The position numbers were made by a program, and so were the translations under genes. The notes under the pieces are model-generated. The model did not search any database. It saw only the letters and a list, made by a program, of their open reading frames with translations, and had not been told where the DNA came from. From assembly GCF_009789675.1 (NCBI RefSeq), contig NZ_CP046913.1:1116001-1180000 (forward strand): a DNA stretch of 64,000 bases, in the 5' to 3' direction. The stretch is from Paraburkholderia acidisoli (GTDB taxonomy: Bacteria > Pseudomonadota > Gammaproteobacteria > Burkholderiales > Burkholderiaceae). This document shows positions 56,046-64,000 of the stretch, in pieces (within the stretch, counting starts at the first letter, position 1; every line of letters begins with the position of its first letter).

Positions 56046-57953
56046 ATGGTTGCGATACGTCTGCCCGACGGTTCGGTTCGACAGTACGATCATCCCGTCA
56101 CGGTCGCCGAAGTGGCGGCCTCGATCGGTCCCGGCCTCGCCAAGGCGGCGCTGGGCGGCAAGCTCGACGGCGAACTGGTCGACACGTCGACGCTGATCGA
56201 TCGCGACGCAGCGCTCGCCATCGTCACGGACAAAGACGCTGACGGCCTCGACATCATCCGTCACTCCACGGCGCACTTGCTGGCGTACGCGGTGAAGGAG
56301 TTGTATCCGGAAGCGCAGGTCACCATCGGGCCGGTCATCGACAACGGCTTCTATTACGACTTCGCCTATAACCGTCCCTTCACGCCCGAAGATCTGGAAA
56401 AGATCGAAAAGCGCATGCTGGAGCTCTCGAAGAAAGACGAGCCGGTCACGCGCCGGGTCGTCTCGCGCGGCGAGGCGGTGGACTACTTCAAGAGCATCGG
56501 CGAGAAGTACAAGGCCGAGATCATCGAATCGATTCCCGGCGCGGAAGAGATCAAGCTGTATTCGCACGGCGGTTTCACGGACCTGTGCCGCGGCCCGCAC
56601 GTGCCGTCCACGGGCAAGCTCAAGATCTTCAAGCTGATGAAGGTCGCGGGCGCGTACTGGCGCGGCGACGCGAAGAACGAGCAGTTGCAGCGCATCTACG
56701 GCACGGCCTGGACGAAGAAGGAAGACCAGGAGCTGTATCTCCATAACCTCGAAGAGGCGGAGAAGCGCGACCACCGCAAGCTCGGCAAGCAGCTCGACCT
56801 GTTCCACATGCAGGACGAATCGCCGGGCATGGTGTTCTGGCACCCGAAGGGCTGGACGCTCTGGCAGCAGGTCGAGCAATACATGCGCGGCCGTCTGCGC
56901 GAAGTCGGCTACGACGAAATCAAGACGCCGATGATCATGGACCGCTCGCTCTGGGAAGCGTCGGGTCACTGGCAGAACTATCGTGAAAATATGTTCACGA
57001 CGGAGTCGGAAAAGCGCGACTACGCGATCAAGCCGATGAATTGCCCCGGCCACGTGCAGGTGTTCAATCACGGTCTGCGCTCGTATCGCGACCTGCCGCT
57101 GCGTTACGCGGAATTCGGCTCGTGCCATCGCAACGAGGCCTCGGGTGCGCTGCACGGCCTGATGCGCGTGCGCGGTTTCGTTCAGGACGACGCGCACATC
57201 TTCTGTACGGAAGAGCAGTTCATCAGCGAGTCGATCGCCTTCAACACGCTGGCGATGAGCGTCTACAAGGATTTCGGGTTCGATCACATCGACATCAAGC
57301 TGTCGCTGCGCCCCGATTCGCGTGCCGGCACGGACGAAACGTGGGATCGCGCCGAACAAGGCCTGCGCGACGCGCTGACGGCCTGCGGCGTGCAATGGGA
57401 AGAACTGCCGGGCGAGGGTGCGTTCTACGGTCCGAAGGTCGAGTACCACATCAAGGACGCGCTCGGCCGTTCGTGGCAGTGCGGCACGCTGCAGCTCGAC
57501 ATGGTGCTGCCGGAGCGTCTTGGCGCCGAGTACGTGAGCGAAGACAACAGCCGCCGCCGCCCGATCATGTTGCACCGCGCCATCCTCGGTTCGATGGAGC
57601 GTTTCCTCGGCATTCTGATCGAACACCATGCCGGCGCAATGCCCTCGTGGCTCGCTCCGGAGCAGGTTGTTGTGATGAATATTGCGGAAAGTCAGGCCGA
57701 ATACGCGGCAAATCTGGCCCAATCGTTGCAAAAACAAGGGGTTAGAGTGTCGGCTGATTTGCGCAACGAGAAAATTAGCTATAAAATACGTGAGCACACG
57801 CTTGAGAAGGTCCCGTACCTGCTTGTCGTTGGCGACAAGGAGCGTGAAGCACAAACGGTAGCCGTGCGTGCCCGTGGCGGCGTCGATCTGGGTGTTATGC
57901 CCCTCGACGCATTCGCTGAGCGTCTGGCGCAGGACGTCAAGACGTTCAAGTAA
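56046..57953 (+). CDS. thrS: Threonyl-tRNA synthetase
   Basis: Class II aminoacyl-tRNA synthetase charging tRNA-Thr. The 635-residue protein has the N-terminal TGS domain (about 1-62), the editing domain (about 65-225, with [11 protein letters not shown] and CRGPHV), catalytic motifs including the zinc-binding cysteine region [10 protein letters not shown], motif 2 [20 protein letters not shown], and the anticodon-binding domain after about residue 535. ATG at 56046 follows GGAGAAAAG. First gene of the conserved thrS-infC-rpmI-rplT cluster; the region upstream has a terminator, so its promoter should lie between 55973 and 56045, but none is clear. Confidence 0.97.
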   Translation: MVAIRLPDGSVRQYDHPVTVAEVAASIGPGLAKAALGGKLDGELVDTSTLIDRDAALAIVTDKDADGLDIIRHSTAHLLAYAVKELYPEAQVTIGPVIDNGFYYDFAYNRPFTPEDLEKIEKRMLELSKKDEPVTRRVVSRGEAVDYFKSIGEKYKAEIIESIPGAEEIKLYSHGGFTDLCRGPHVPSTGKLKIFKLMKVAGAYWRGDAKNEQLQRIYGTAWTKKEDQELYLHNLEEAEKRDHRKLGKQLDLFHMQDESPGMVFWHPKGWTLWQQVEQYMRGRLREVGYDEIKTPMIMDRSLWEASGHWQNYRENMFTTESEKRDYAIKPMNCPGHVQVFNHGLRSYRDLPLRYAEFGSCHRNEASGALHGLMRVRGFVQDDAHIFCTEEQFISESIAFNTLAMSVYKDFGFDHIDIKLSLRPDSRAGTDETWDRAEQGLRDALTACGVQWEELPGEGAFYGPKVEYHIKDALGRSWQCGTLQLDMVLPERLGAEYVSEDNSRRRPIMLHRAILGSMERFLGILIEHHAGAMPSWLAPEQVVVMNIAESQAEYAANLAQSLQKQGVRVSADLRNEKISYKIREHTLEKVPYLLVVGDKEREAQTVAVRARGGVDLGVMPLDAFAERLAQDVKTFK

Positions 57954-58002
57954 GCCACCTGGCAGCGCGGCTCGTTTTTTTAATTTTTAGAGGAAACGTA
58001 AC

Positions 58003-58524
58003 ATCGCTACGGATAAGTCGCATCGCATCAACGGTGAAATCACTGCACCCGAGGTGCGTCTCGTCGGAATCGAGAACGAGCCGCTCGGTATCGTAAAGCT
58101 GGCTGATGCGTTCCGCATGTCGGAACAGCAAGACGTCGATCTGGTTGAAATTGCCCCGCAGGCGGTGCCCCCGGTGTGCCGCCTGATGGACTACGGCAAG
58201 TTCAAGTACCAGGAATCGAAGAAGCAGCACGAAGCCAAGTTGAAGCAGAAGGTCATCCAGGTCAAGGAAGTCAAATTCCGCCCGGGTACCGATGACGGCG
58301 ATTACAACGTCAAGCTGCGCAACCTCATCCGCTTCCTCGATGAAGGCGACAAGACGAAGATCACGTTGCGTTTCCGCGGCCGCGAAATGGCTCACCAGGA
58401 AATCGGCATGCGCATGCTCGAGCGTCTGCGCACCGACCTCGAAGAAGTCGGTCAGGTCGAGCAGATGCCGAAAATGGAAGGGCGCCAGATGATCATGGTG
58501 CTCTCGCCGAAGAAGAAGAAGTAA
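58003..58524 (+). CDS. infC: Translation initiation factor IF-3 with ATC start codon
   Basis: Binds 30S subunits and checks start codons and initiator tRNA. The 173-residue protein has the IF3-N signature ([15 protein letters not shown]) and IF3-C ([23 protein letters not shown]). The frame has a TAG at 57988, and the only start placed correctly after the Shine-Dalgarno AGAGGAAA (57989-57996) is ATC at 58003; ATG or GTG starts would remove part of the conserved N-terminus. Non-canonical AUU/AUC starts in infC let IF-3 repress its own translation. Followed by a 9-bp hairpin (58532-58553). Confidence 0.9.
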   Translation: MATDKSHRINGEITAPEVRLVGIENEPLGIVKLADAFRMSEQQDVDLVEIAPQAVPPVCRLMDYGKFKYQESKKQHEAKLKQKVIQVKEVKFRPGTDDGDYNVKLRNLIRFLDEGDKTKITLRFRGREMAHQEIGMRMLERLRTDLEEVGQVEQMPKMEGRQMIMVLSPKKKK

Positions 58525-58827
58525 GAAGCGCGTTGCGCGGCAGTCCGCGCGACGGTTTCGAAAGTATTGAGCAGTTTCAAGCGCCTTGTCCGCAGCGCCA
58601 TCGAGCGCGCGACCGGGGTGCAAGCAGGTTCCGGAACGGCGCCCGCGCGTCGCACGAACAGTGCGGCAAACGGGCGTTTTTCCTGAAAGCGGCGGCGAGC
58701 TTGTCTTTTTAGAGCAGCCAGTCGCCAAAACAAGTGGAGTGGGTTTCGAAGGGCGGAGTCCCGGCAAGGTGTGAGAACACGGCGCCAACCGCACACCCAT
58801 GTCCATCAAATAATGGAGTTGTCTGTC
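58525..58827. other. Long infC-rpmI leader
   Basis: A 303-bp non-coding gap within the operon. It begins with hairpin GTTGCGCGG-CAGT-CCGCGCGAC (58532-58540/58545-58553) 8 bp after the infC stop. No terminator T-run and no good ORF. In other bacteria L20 represses rpmI-rplT by binding RNA here; such a site is possible but not demonstrated. Confidence 0.5.
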
Positions 58828-59025
58828 ATGCCGAAGATGAAGACCAAGAAGAGCGCTGCGAAGCGCTTCGTGGTTCGTCCGGGCGGTACCGTCAAGCGCG
58901 GTCAAGCCTTCAAGCGTCACATCCTGACGAAGAAGACCACCAAGAACAAGCGTCATCTGCGTGGTGCAACGGCCGTTCATGATTCCGATCTGAACTCCGT
59001 GCGCGCAATGCTGCCGTTCGCGTAA
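58828..59025 (+). CDS. rpmI: 50S ribosomal protein L35
   Basis: A 65-residue highly basic protein: [14 protein letters not shown] and the C-terminal [16 protein letters not shown] segment typical of L35. The ATG at 58828 has TGGAGT upstream. rplT follows 29 bp later. Part of the conserved IF3-L35-L20 operon. Confidence 0.97.
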
Positions 59026-59054
59026 TCCTCAACCGACACTCATAGGAGCGAAAC

Positions 59055-59414
59055 ATGCCTCGAGTCAAACGTGGGGTTACCGCACGGGCCCGCCACAAGA
59101 AGATCATCAACCTGGCCAAGGGTTACCGCGGCCGTCGCAATAACGTCTATCGCATCGCCAAGCAGGCGGTCATGCGCGCAGGCCAGTACGCCTATCGCGA
59201 TCGCCGCAACAAGAAGCGTGTGTTCCGCGCACTGTGGATCACGCGTATCAATGCAGCGGTGCGTCAGCACGACATGACCTACAGCGTGTTCATCAACGGT
59301 CTGAAGAAGGCCTCGATCGAACTCGACCGTAAGGTCCTGGCTGACATGGCCGTGTTCGACAAGCCTGCATTTGCTGCGATCGTCAAGCAGGTGAAGGCCG
59401 CCGTCGCTGCCTAA
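59055..59414 (+). CDS. rplT: 50S ribosomal protein L20
   Basis: A 119-residue protein with the L20 signature [35 protein letters not shown] and the C-terminal globular half from about residue 60. Binds 23S rRNA early in 50S assembly and represses rpmI-rplT translation in other bacteria. ATG follows AGGAGCG. Several hairpins and a terminator follow. Confidence 0.98.
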   Translation: MPRVKRGVTARARHKKIINLAKGYRGRRNNVYRIAKQAVMRAGQYAYRDRRNKKRVFRALWITRINAAVRQHDMTYSVFINGLKKASIELDRKVLADMAVFDKPAFAAIVKQVKAAVAA

Positions 59415-59422
59415 GTCGGTAA

Positions 59423-59534
59423 CCGGTTCGGGTAACCGGATCGGATATTGCGCAGGGTCGTTGCAGCAAACATTCCGGTTGTTTCGGTGATGCTGCAACA
59501 AAAACGGGGCTCCTCACCGAGCCCCGTTTTTGTT
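59423..59534 (+). terminator. Hairpin cluster ending in an intrinsic terminator between rplT and pheS
   Basis: Three hairpins in series: CCGGTT/AACCGG (59423-59428/59434-59439); TTGCAGCA/TGCTGCAA (59461-59468/59491-59498); and a terminator AACAAAAACGGGGCT (59497-59511)/ complementary arm (59520-59534) followed by T-rich sequence. The second and third share two bases, so they may exclude each other. Ends the rplT transcript or attenuates pheST. Confidence 0.75.
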
Positions 59535-59674
59535 GGTAATGACGCTTCCCGCGCCGCTGCTCGCACTGCCTCACGCCGTTGCGTTCGCGCTGTCATGGCC
59601 GCGTTTCGCCATGACCGACCGTGAAGCGCATCGCTGCTCAAGTCTCACACTCTGACGCTGAAAAGATGGGATCA

Positions 59675-60688
59675 ATGGATCTGGACCAGATTGTCGCCGA
59701 CGCGCAACACGCCTTCGCTTCCGCCTCCGACGTCAACACGCTCGAAAACGAAAAGGCCCGCTTTCTCGGCAAATCCGGCGCGCTGACCGAGTTGCTCAAG
59801 GGCCTCGGCAAGCTCGACCCGGAAACGCGCAAGACCGAAGGCGCGCGCATCAACGCCGTCAAGCAGCAGGTCGAGGCCGCGCTCAACGCGCGCCGCCAGG
59901 CGCTCGCCGACGCGCTCCTGAACCAGCGCCTCGCCGCCGAGGCGATCGACGTCACGCTGCCGGGCCGCGGCACCGGCACGGGCAGCCTGCATCCCGTGAT
60001 GCAGACGTGGGAGCGCGTGGAGCAGATCTTCGGCTCGATCGGCTTCGACGTGGCCGACGGTCCCGAGATCGAAACCGACTGGTACAACTTCACCTCGCTC
60101 AACAGCCCGGAAAACCATCCGGCGCGCTCCATGCAGGACACGTTCTACGTGGACGGCAAGGACGCCGACGGCCGTCAGTTGCTGCTGCGCACGCACACGA
60201 GCCCGATGCAGGTGCGCTACGCGCGCACGCACACGCCGCCCATCAAGGTGATCGTGCCGGGCCGCACGTATCGCGTGGACAGCGACGCCACGCATTCGCC
60301 GATGTTCAACCAGGTCGAAGGCCTGTGGATCGAAGAGAACATCAGCTTTGCCGATCTGAAGGGCGTCTACACCGACTTCCTCAAGAAGTTCTTCGAGCGC
60401 GACGACATTCAGGTGCGCTTCCGTCCGTCGTATTTCCCGTTCACGGAACCGTCGGCGGAAATCGACATGATGTTCGAGCACGGCAAGAACGCGGGCAAGT
60501 GGCTCGAAATTTCGGGCTCGGGTCAGGTGCATCCGACCGTGATCCGCAACATGGGCCTCGACCCGGAGCGCTATATCGGCTTCGCGTTCGGCAGCGGCCT
60601 CGAGCGCCTCACGATGCTGCGCTATGGCGTGCAGGACTTGCGCCTGTTCTTCGAAGGCGATCTGCGCTTCCTGCGCCAGTTCGCCTGA
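59675..60688 (+). CDS. pheS: Phenylalanyl-tRNA synthetase alpha subunit
   Basis: Catalytic subunit of the alpha2-beta2 enzyme charging tRNA-Phe. 337 residues: an N-terminal coiled coil (about 1-90) then class II motifs: motif 2 region [19 protein letters not shown] and motif 3 [21 protein letters not shown] at 59675 fits the family start MDLDQIV, though the Shine-Dalgarno is weak; an ATG at 59666 three codons earlier is the alternative. Followed by pheT after 106 bp. Confidence 0.96.
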   Translation: MDLDQIVADAQHAFASASDVNTLENEKARFLGKSGALTELLKGLGKLDPETRKTEGARINAVKQQVEAALNARRQALADALLNQRLAAEAIDVTLPGRGTGTGSLHPVMQTWERVEQIFGSIGFDVADGPEIETDWYNFTSLNSPENHPARSMQDTFYVDGKDADGRQLLLRTHTSPMQVRYARTHTPPIKVIVPGRTYRVDSDATHSPMFNQVEGLWIEENISFADLKGVYTDFLKKFFERDDIQVRFRPSYFPFTEPSAEIDMMFEHGKNAGKWLEISGSGQVHPTVIRNMGLDPERYIGFAFGSGLERLTMLRYGVQDLRLFFEGDLRFLRQFA

Positions 60689-60794
60689 ACGAGCCGCGCA
60701 CGAGTTAGCAGCGCGCGAGGCGGACGCGGCACTTCAACGAGTGCGCGAGAACCCGCCTTCGCGACGGTCACAATCTGTCTGGAACGTAAAACCC

Positions 60795-63251
60795 ATGCTA
60801 TTCCCCGAATCCTGGCTGAGAAGCTTTGTCGATCCGAAGCTCACGACCGATGAACTGGCCCACGCGCTCACCATGGCCGGCCTCGAAGTCGAAGGCCTGA
60901 GCCCGGCCGCGCCGCCGACCACGAAGATCGTCGTTGGCCGCGTGCTCGAAGTCGTGAAGCATCCGGACGCGGACAAGCTCAACGTCTGTCAGGTCGATGC
61001 CGGCACCGGCGCGACGCTGCAGATCGTGTGCGGCGCGCCCAATGTCGCGCCCGGCATCGTCGTGCCCGTCGCGCTCGTCGGCGCCGAACTGCCGCCCGCG
61101 GAAGAAGGCGGCAAGCCGTTCGCGATCAAGCTCTCCAAGCTGCGTGGCGTGGAAAGCCAGGGCATGTTGTGCTCGGCGCGCGAACTCAAGCTCTCCGAAG
61201 ACCACAGCGGCCTGATGATCCTGCCGGAGAACACGCCGGTCGGTCAGGACATTCGCGAGGCGCTCAACCTCGACGACACCATCTTCGAAATCAAGCTCAC
61301 GCCGAACAAGGCCGACTGCCTTTCGGTGTACGGCGTCGCGCGCGAAACCGCCGCGATCACGGGCGCGCCGCTGCAAGCGCCGGTGTTCCCCGCAGTCGAA
61401 GTGAAGCTCGACGAGAAACTGCCCGTCAAGATCTCGGCGCCGGACCTGTGCGGTCGTTTCTCGGGCCGCGTGATTCGCGGCGTGAACGCGCGCGCGAAGA
61501 CGCCGCTGTGGATGGTCGAGCGTCTGGAGCGCTCGGGCCAGCGCAGCATCTCCGCGCTCGTCGACATCTCGAACTACGTGATGCTCGAACTGGGCCGCCC
61601 GTCGCACGTGTTCGATCTCGACAAGATCCACGGTTCGATGGACGTGCGCTGGGGCAAGAAGGGCGAAACGCTCAAGCTGCTCAACGGCAACACCGTCGAA
61701 GTGGATGAAACCGTGGGTGTGATCGCCGACGACCGCGAGATCGAAAGCCTCGCGGGCATCATGGGCGGCGACAGCACGGCCGTCACGCTCGACACCGCCA
61801 ACATCTATCTCGAAGCCGCCTTCTGGTGGCCCGATGCGATTCGCGGCCGCTCGCGCCGCTACAACTTCTCGACCGATGCGGGTCATCGTTTCGAGCGCGG
61901 TGTGGACTGGTCGACGACCGTCGAGCACATCGAACGCATCACGCAGCTGATTCTCGATATCTGTGGCGGCGCGGCTGGCCCGATCGACGATCAAACGGTG
62001 AACGTGCCGCAACGCGCGGCGGTGAAGATGCGCGTGGCGCGCGCGAACCGCATTATCGGCGTGAAGATCGGCGCCGACGAGATCGCGCAGATTTTCACAC
62101 GCCTCGGCCTCACGTTCGAACGTAGCGCGGACGAGGCGGGTGACGAGTCGTTCAGCGTGACGCCGCCGCCGTATCGCTTCGACATCGAGATCGAAGAAGA
62201 TTTGATCGAAGAAGTCGCGCGTATCTACGGTGTCGAAAAGATTCCGGCGCTGCCGCCGGTGGCGCGCAGCGAAATGCGTGCGACCAACGAAACGCGCCGC
62301 TCGATCCACACGATCCGTCACGCGCTGGCTGCGCGCGACTACGCCGAAACCATCAACTTCAGTTTCGTCGATGCCGAGTGGGAGCAGGATTTCGCGGGCA
62401 ACGCGAACCCGGTCAAGCTGCTGAACCCGATCGCGAGCCAGCTCTCGGTGATGCGCACGACGCTTTTCGGCAGCCTCATCAACGTGCTGCGCCACAACCT
62501 CAACCGCCGCGCGGATCGCGTGCGCGTGTTCGAAGCGGGCCGCGTGTTCCTGCACGATCCCGCGATCAAGGCGGGTGAGATGACGGTGGAGGGGTTCGCG
62601 CAACCGAAGATGATCGGCGCGCTCGCGTACGGTCCCGCGCTCGACGAGCAGTGGGGCGCGCAAACGCGCGGCGTGGACTTCTTCGACATGAAGGGCGATC
62701 TCGAAGCGCTGTTCGCAGGACTTGGCGCCACGAAAACGCCGCGTTTCGTGAAGGCGGAGCATCCCGCCTTGCATCCGGGACGCAGCGCGCGCGTGGAAGT
62801 GGACGGCCGCGCCGTGGGCTGGATCGGCGAGCTGCATCCGCGCTGGATGCAGAAATACGATCTGCCGCACGCGCCCATTCTGTTCGAAGTCGAAGCCGAC
62901 GCATTGATGGCGCGCGAACTGCCGACGCCTTCCGACGTGTCGAAATTCCCGCCGGTGCGACGCGATATCGCACTGGTGGTCGATCAGAAGATCGAAGTGC
63001 AAGCACTCCTCGACGAGTTCCGCAAGGGCATGCAGGACGAGCCCGCACGGATTGTGCAGAGGGTTGCGCTTTTCGATGAATTTCGTGCAAAATCAAATAC
63101 TTCCGGACTTGGCGCGGACGAGAAAAGCCTTGCCTTCCGGGTGACCCTGCAAGATACTGGCGGAACCCTTCAGGACGAAACGGTCGATACGGCCATCAAG
63201 TCCCTGGTGGATCGCCTGGCTCGAGTGTTTGGCGCCCGGCTGCGCGGATAA
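60795..63251 (+). CDS. pheT: Phenylalanyl-tRNA synthetase beta subunit
   Basis: Structural/editing subunit of PheRS. The 818-residue protein opens with [20 protein letters not shown], has the tRNA-binding EMAP-like domain (about 40-150), the editing B3/B4 domain (about 210-400), B5 domain (about 400-480), the catalytic-like core and the C-terminal ferredoxin-like anticodon-binding domain (about 720-818, [15 protein letters not shown]). ATG at 60795 preceded by GGAACG. Length typical. Confidence 0.97.
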   Translation: MLFPESWLRSFVDPKLTTDELAHALTMAGLEVEGLSPAAPPTTKIVVGRVLEVVKHPDADKLNVCQVDAGTGATLQIVCGAPNVAPGIVVPVALVGAELPPAEEGGKPFAIKLSKLRGVESQGMLCSARELKLSEDHSGLMILPENTPVGQDIREALNLDDTIFEIKLTPNKADCLSVYGVARETAAITGAPLQAPVFPAVEVKLDEKLPVKISAPDLCGRFSGRVIRGVNARAKTPLWMVERLERSGQRSISALVDISNYVMLELGRPSHVFDLDKIHGSMDVRWGKKGETLKLLNGNTVEVDETVGVIADDREIESLAGIMGGDSTAVTLDTANIYLEAAFWWPDAIRGRSRRYNFSTDAGHRFERGVDWSTTVEHIERITQLILDICGGAAGPIDDQTVNVPQRAAVKMRVARANRIIGVKIGADEIAQIFTRLGLTFERSADEAGDESFSVTPPPYRFDIEIEEDLIEEVARIYGVEKIPALPPVARSEMRATNETRRSIHTIRHALAARDYAETINFSFVDAEWEQDFAGNANPVKLLNPIASQLSVMRTTLFGSLINVLRHNLNRRADRVRVFEAGRVFLHDPAIKAGEMTVEGFAQPKMIGALAYGPALDEQWGAQTRGVDFFDMKGDLEALFAGLGATKTPRFVKAEHPALHPGRSARVEVDGRAVGWIGELHPRWMQKYDLPHAPILFEVEADALMARELPTPSDVSKFPPVRRDIALVVDQKIEVQALLDEFRKGMQDEPARIVQRVALFDEFRAKSNTSGLGADEKSLAFRVTLQDTGGTLQDETVDTAIKSLVDRLARVFGARLRG

Positions 63252-63280
63252 GCTCCCCGGCTCATCACGTACCGACATTG

Positions 63281-63336
63281 GTTTCCGGTTTGCGAGCGTG
63301 CACGTTACCGTGCACACGAAGCGAGCAGCCGGAAAC
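63281..63336. promoter_or_regulatory. Nested inverted repeats upstream of ihfA
   Basis: Outer arms GTTTCCGG (63281-63288)/CCGGAAAC (63329-63336) enclose a strong hairpin GTGCACG-TTAC-CGTGCAC (63298-63304/63309-63315). Located in the 103-bp pheT-ihfA gap with no T tract after it. Possible processing, antisense or translational-control structure for ihfA. Confidence 0.5.
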
Positions 63337-63354
63337 GCGCCATTTCATAGATAG

Positions 63355-63765
63355 ATGAACGAAATGAACTCGAGTGATTTCGAAGCCCTTCTCGCGGCAC
63401 AGCGTAGCGCCATGATTCGCGACATCCCTGCCTCGTCGGCAAGCGCCACGAACGACACGCCCACGCTGACCAAAGCCGAACTCGCCGAGCTGCTGTTCGA
63501 CAACGTCGGCCTCAACAAGCGCGAAGCGAAGGACATGGTCGAAGCCTTCTTCGAAGTGATTCGCGACGCGCTCGAAAGCGGCGACAGCGTGAAGCTGTCC
63601 GGCTTCGGCAACTTCCAGTTGCGCGACAAGCCGCAACGCCCTGGCCGCAATCCGAAGACGGGCGAGGCGATTCCTATTGCCGCGCGGCGCGTCGTCACGT
63701 TTCACGCGAGCCAGAAGCTGAAAGCGCTGGTCGAAAGCGGCGCGGAAGCAAGCTTCCCGCGTTGA
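63355..63765 (+). CDS. ihfA: Integration host factor alpha subunit
   Basis: DNA-bending nucleoid protein, alpha half of the IHF heterodimer. 136 residues with an N-terminal extension of about 37 residues (Ser/Ala-rich) before the HU/IHF domain: [34 protein letters not shown], the DNA-intercalating beta arm [20 protein letters not shown] and the last helix. E. coli IhfA is 99 residues; the extension is characteristic of Burkholderiales. It follows pheT, as in other proteobacteria where the pair is cotranscribed. Confidence 0.95.
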   Translation: MNEMNSSDFEALLAAQRSAMIRDIPASSASATNDTPTLTKAELAELLFDNVGLNKREAKDMVEAFFEVIRDALESGDSVKLSGFGNFQLRDKPQRPGRNPKTGEAIPIAARRVVTFHASQKLKALVESGAEASFPR

Positions 63766-63902
63766 TGCGCTGAGCGTGCGCGCTCGCGCCGGTGGCAATG
63801 CGGCGAGCGTGCGACGGACCAGCGGCTTGAGCGGCACTCGCGGACTTCAAAGACCCAGGCGGCAACGCCTCAACGCGCAACCACCACGACGGCAACCCGG
63901 CG

Positions 63903-64000
63903 ATGACATCGACAATCGAAAAGGTCGTCTTGCCTTCCATTCCCGCCAAACGCTACTTCACCATCGGCGAAGTGAGCGAACTGTGCGGCGTGAAGCCCCA
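63903..64000 (+). CDS. MerR-family regulator, 5' part only
   Basis: The ATG at 63903 begins MTSTIEKVVLPSIP, then AKRYFTIGEVSELCGVKPH, the start of a MerR-type winged helix-turn-helix (helix IGEVSELCGV). The reading frame is open to the window edge, so only 32 residues plus two bases are visible. A MerR-family gene immediately after ihfA is the usual gene order in this group. Ribosome binding site is weak. Confidence 0.8.
   Translation, partial: MTSTIEKVVLPSIPAKRYFTIGEVSELCGVKP

Overview
The window looks like a chromosomal segment of a high-GC betaproteobacterium, most probably Burkholderiales of the Paraburkholderia/Caballeronia/Burkholderia group. The evidence is the GC-rich codon use, the order thrS-infC-rpmI-rplT-pheS-pheT-ihfA-merR at the right end, and several protein types typical of that group: single-gene GalU, an LplT-PlsC fusion, a DUF1656/FUSC efflux operon, and ScoAB. 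No insertion sequence, prophage, CRISPR array, plasmid gene or defence gene was seen. It reads as mostly core genome with a few catabolic and efflux cassettes.

Left end (1-8.2 kb): an inositol catabolism and uptake locus. On the minus strand lie a substrate-binding protein, permease, single-domain ATPase and iolC (cut by the window edge). On the plus strand, divergently, lie an RpiR-type regulator (iolR), inositol dehydrogenase iolG and a second Gfo/Idh-family dehydrogenase broken by one extra T in a T7 run. The shared intergenic region carries a GGAA-N6-TTCC inverted repeat overlapping the -35 of the regulator's promoter. Next (8.4-11.2 kb) come a TusA-like protein, the PLP-homeostasis protein YggS, and a CMD-family protein divergent from an AraC regulator.

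11.3-15.4 kb: a four-gene module of unassigned substrate. A DHDPS-family aldolase/lyase and a class II aldolase are transcribed away from an XRE-cupin regulator and a FAD monooxygenase, around a perfect 7-3-7 palindrome. Housekeeping follows: galU, valS, uvrD, mtnN, an MFS transporter and prpE. After prpE sits an orphan hydrogenase-maturation-protease homologue in which all three metal-ligand positions appear to be replaced.

27.2-33.3 kb: a four-gene efflux operon (outer-membrane lipoprotein, FUSC, DUF1656, HlyD) divergent from a LysR regulator. Then come a small membrane-protein ORF, a metallophosphoesterase, a GlcD-type FAD oxidase, DUF2069, WrbA, YihY and a DUF962 protein. metY overlaps an alpha/beta-hydrolase gene and has a terminator-like hairpin in its leader. 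A CBS-domain protein, the MFS-PlsC fusion and aroC follow.

46-55.6 kb: ETF-ubiquinone oxidoreductase, an SDR and a thioesterase (acyl-CoA/fatty acid theme), a PAS-LuxR regulator, scoAB, an alpha/beta hydrolase, RidA and relA.

Right end: tRNA-Val(GAC) followed by about 200 nt of structured, apparently non-coding sequence ending in an intrinsic terminator. The translation operon thrS-infC-rpmI-rplT follows, with infC starting at ATC. Then come pheST, ihfA and the start of a MerR regulator. The long untranslated stretches around rpmI and pheS and before ihfA contain hairpins that suggest RNA-level control. All functional names come from recognising motifs and gene order; no database search was made.
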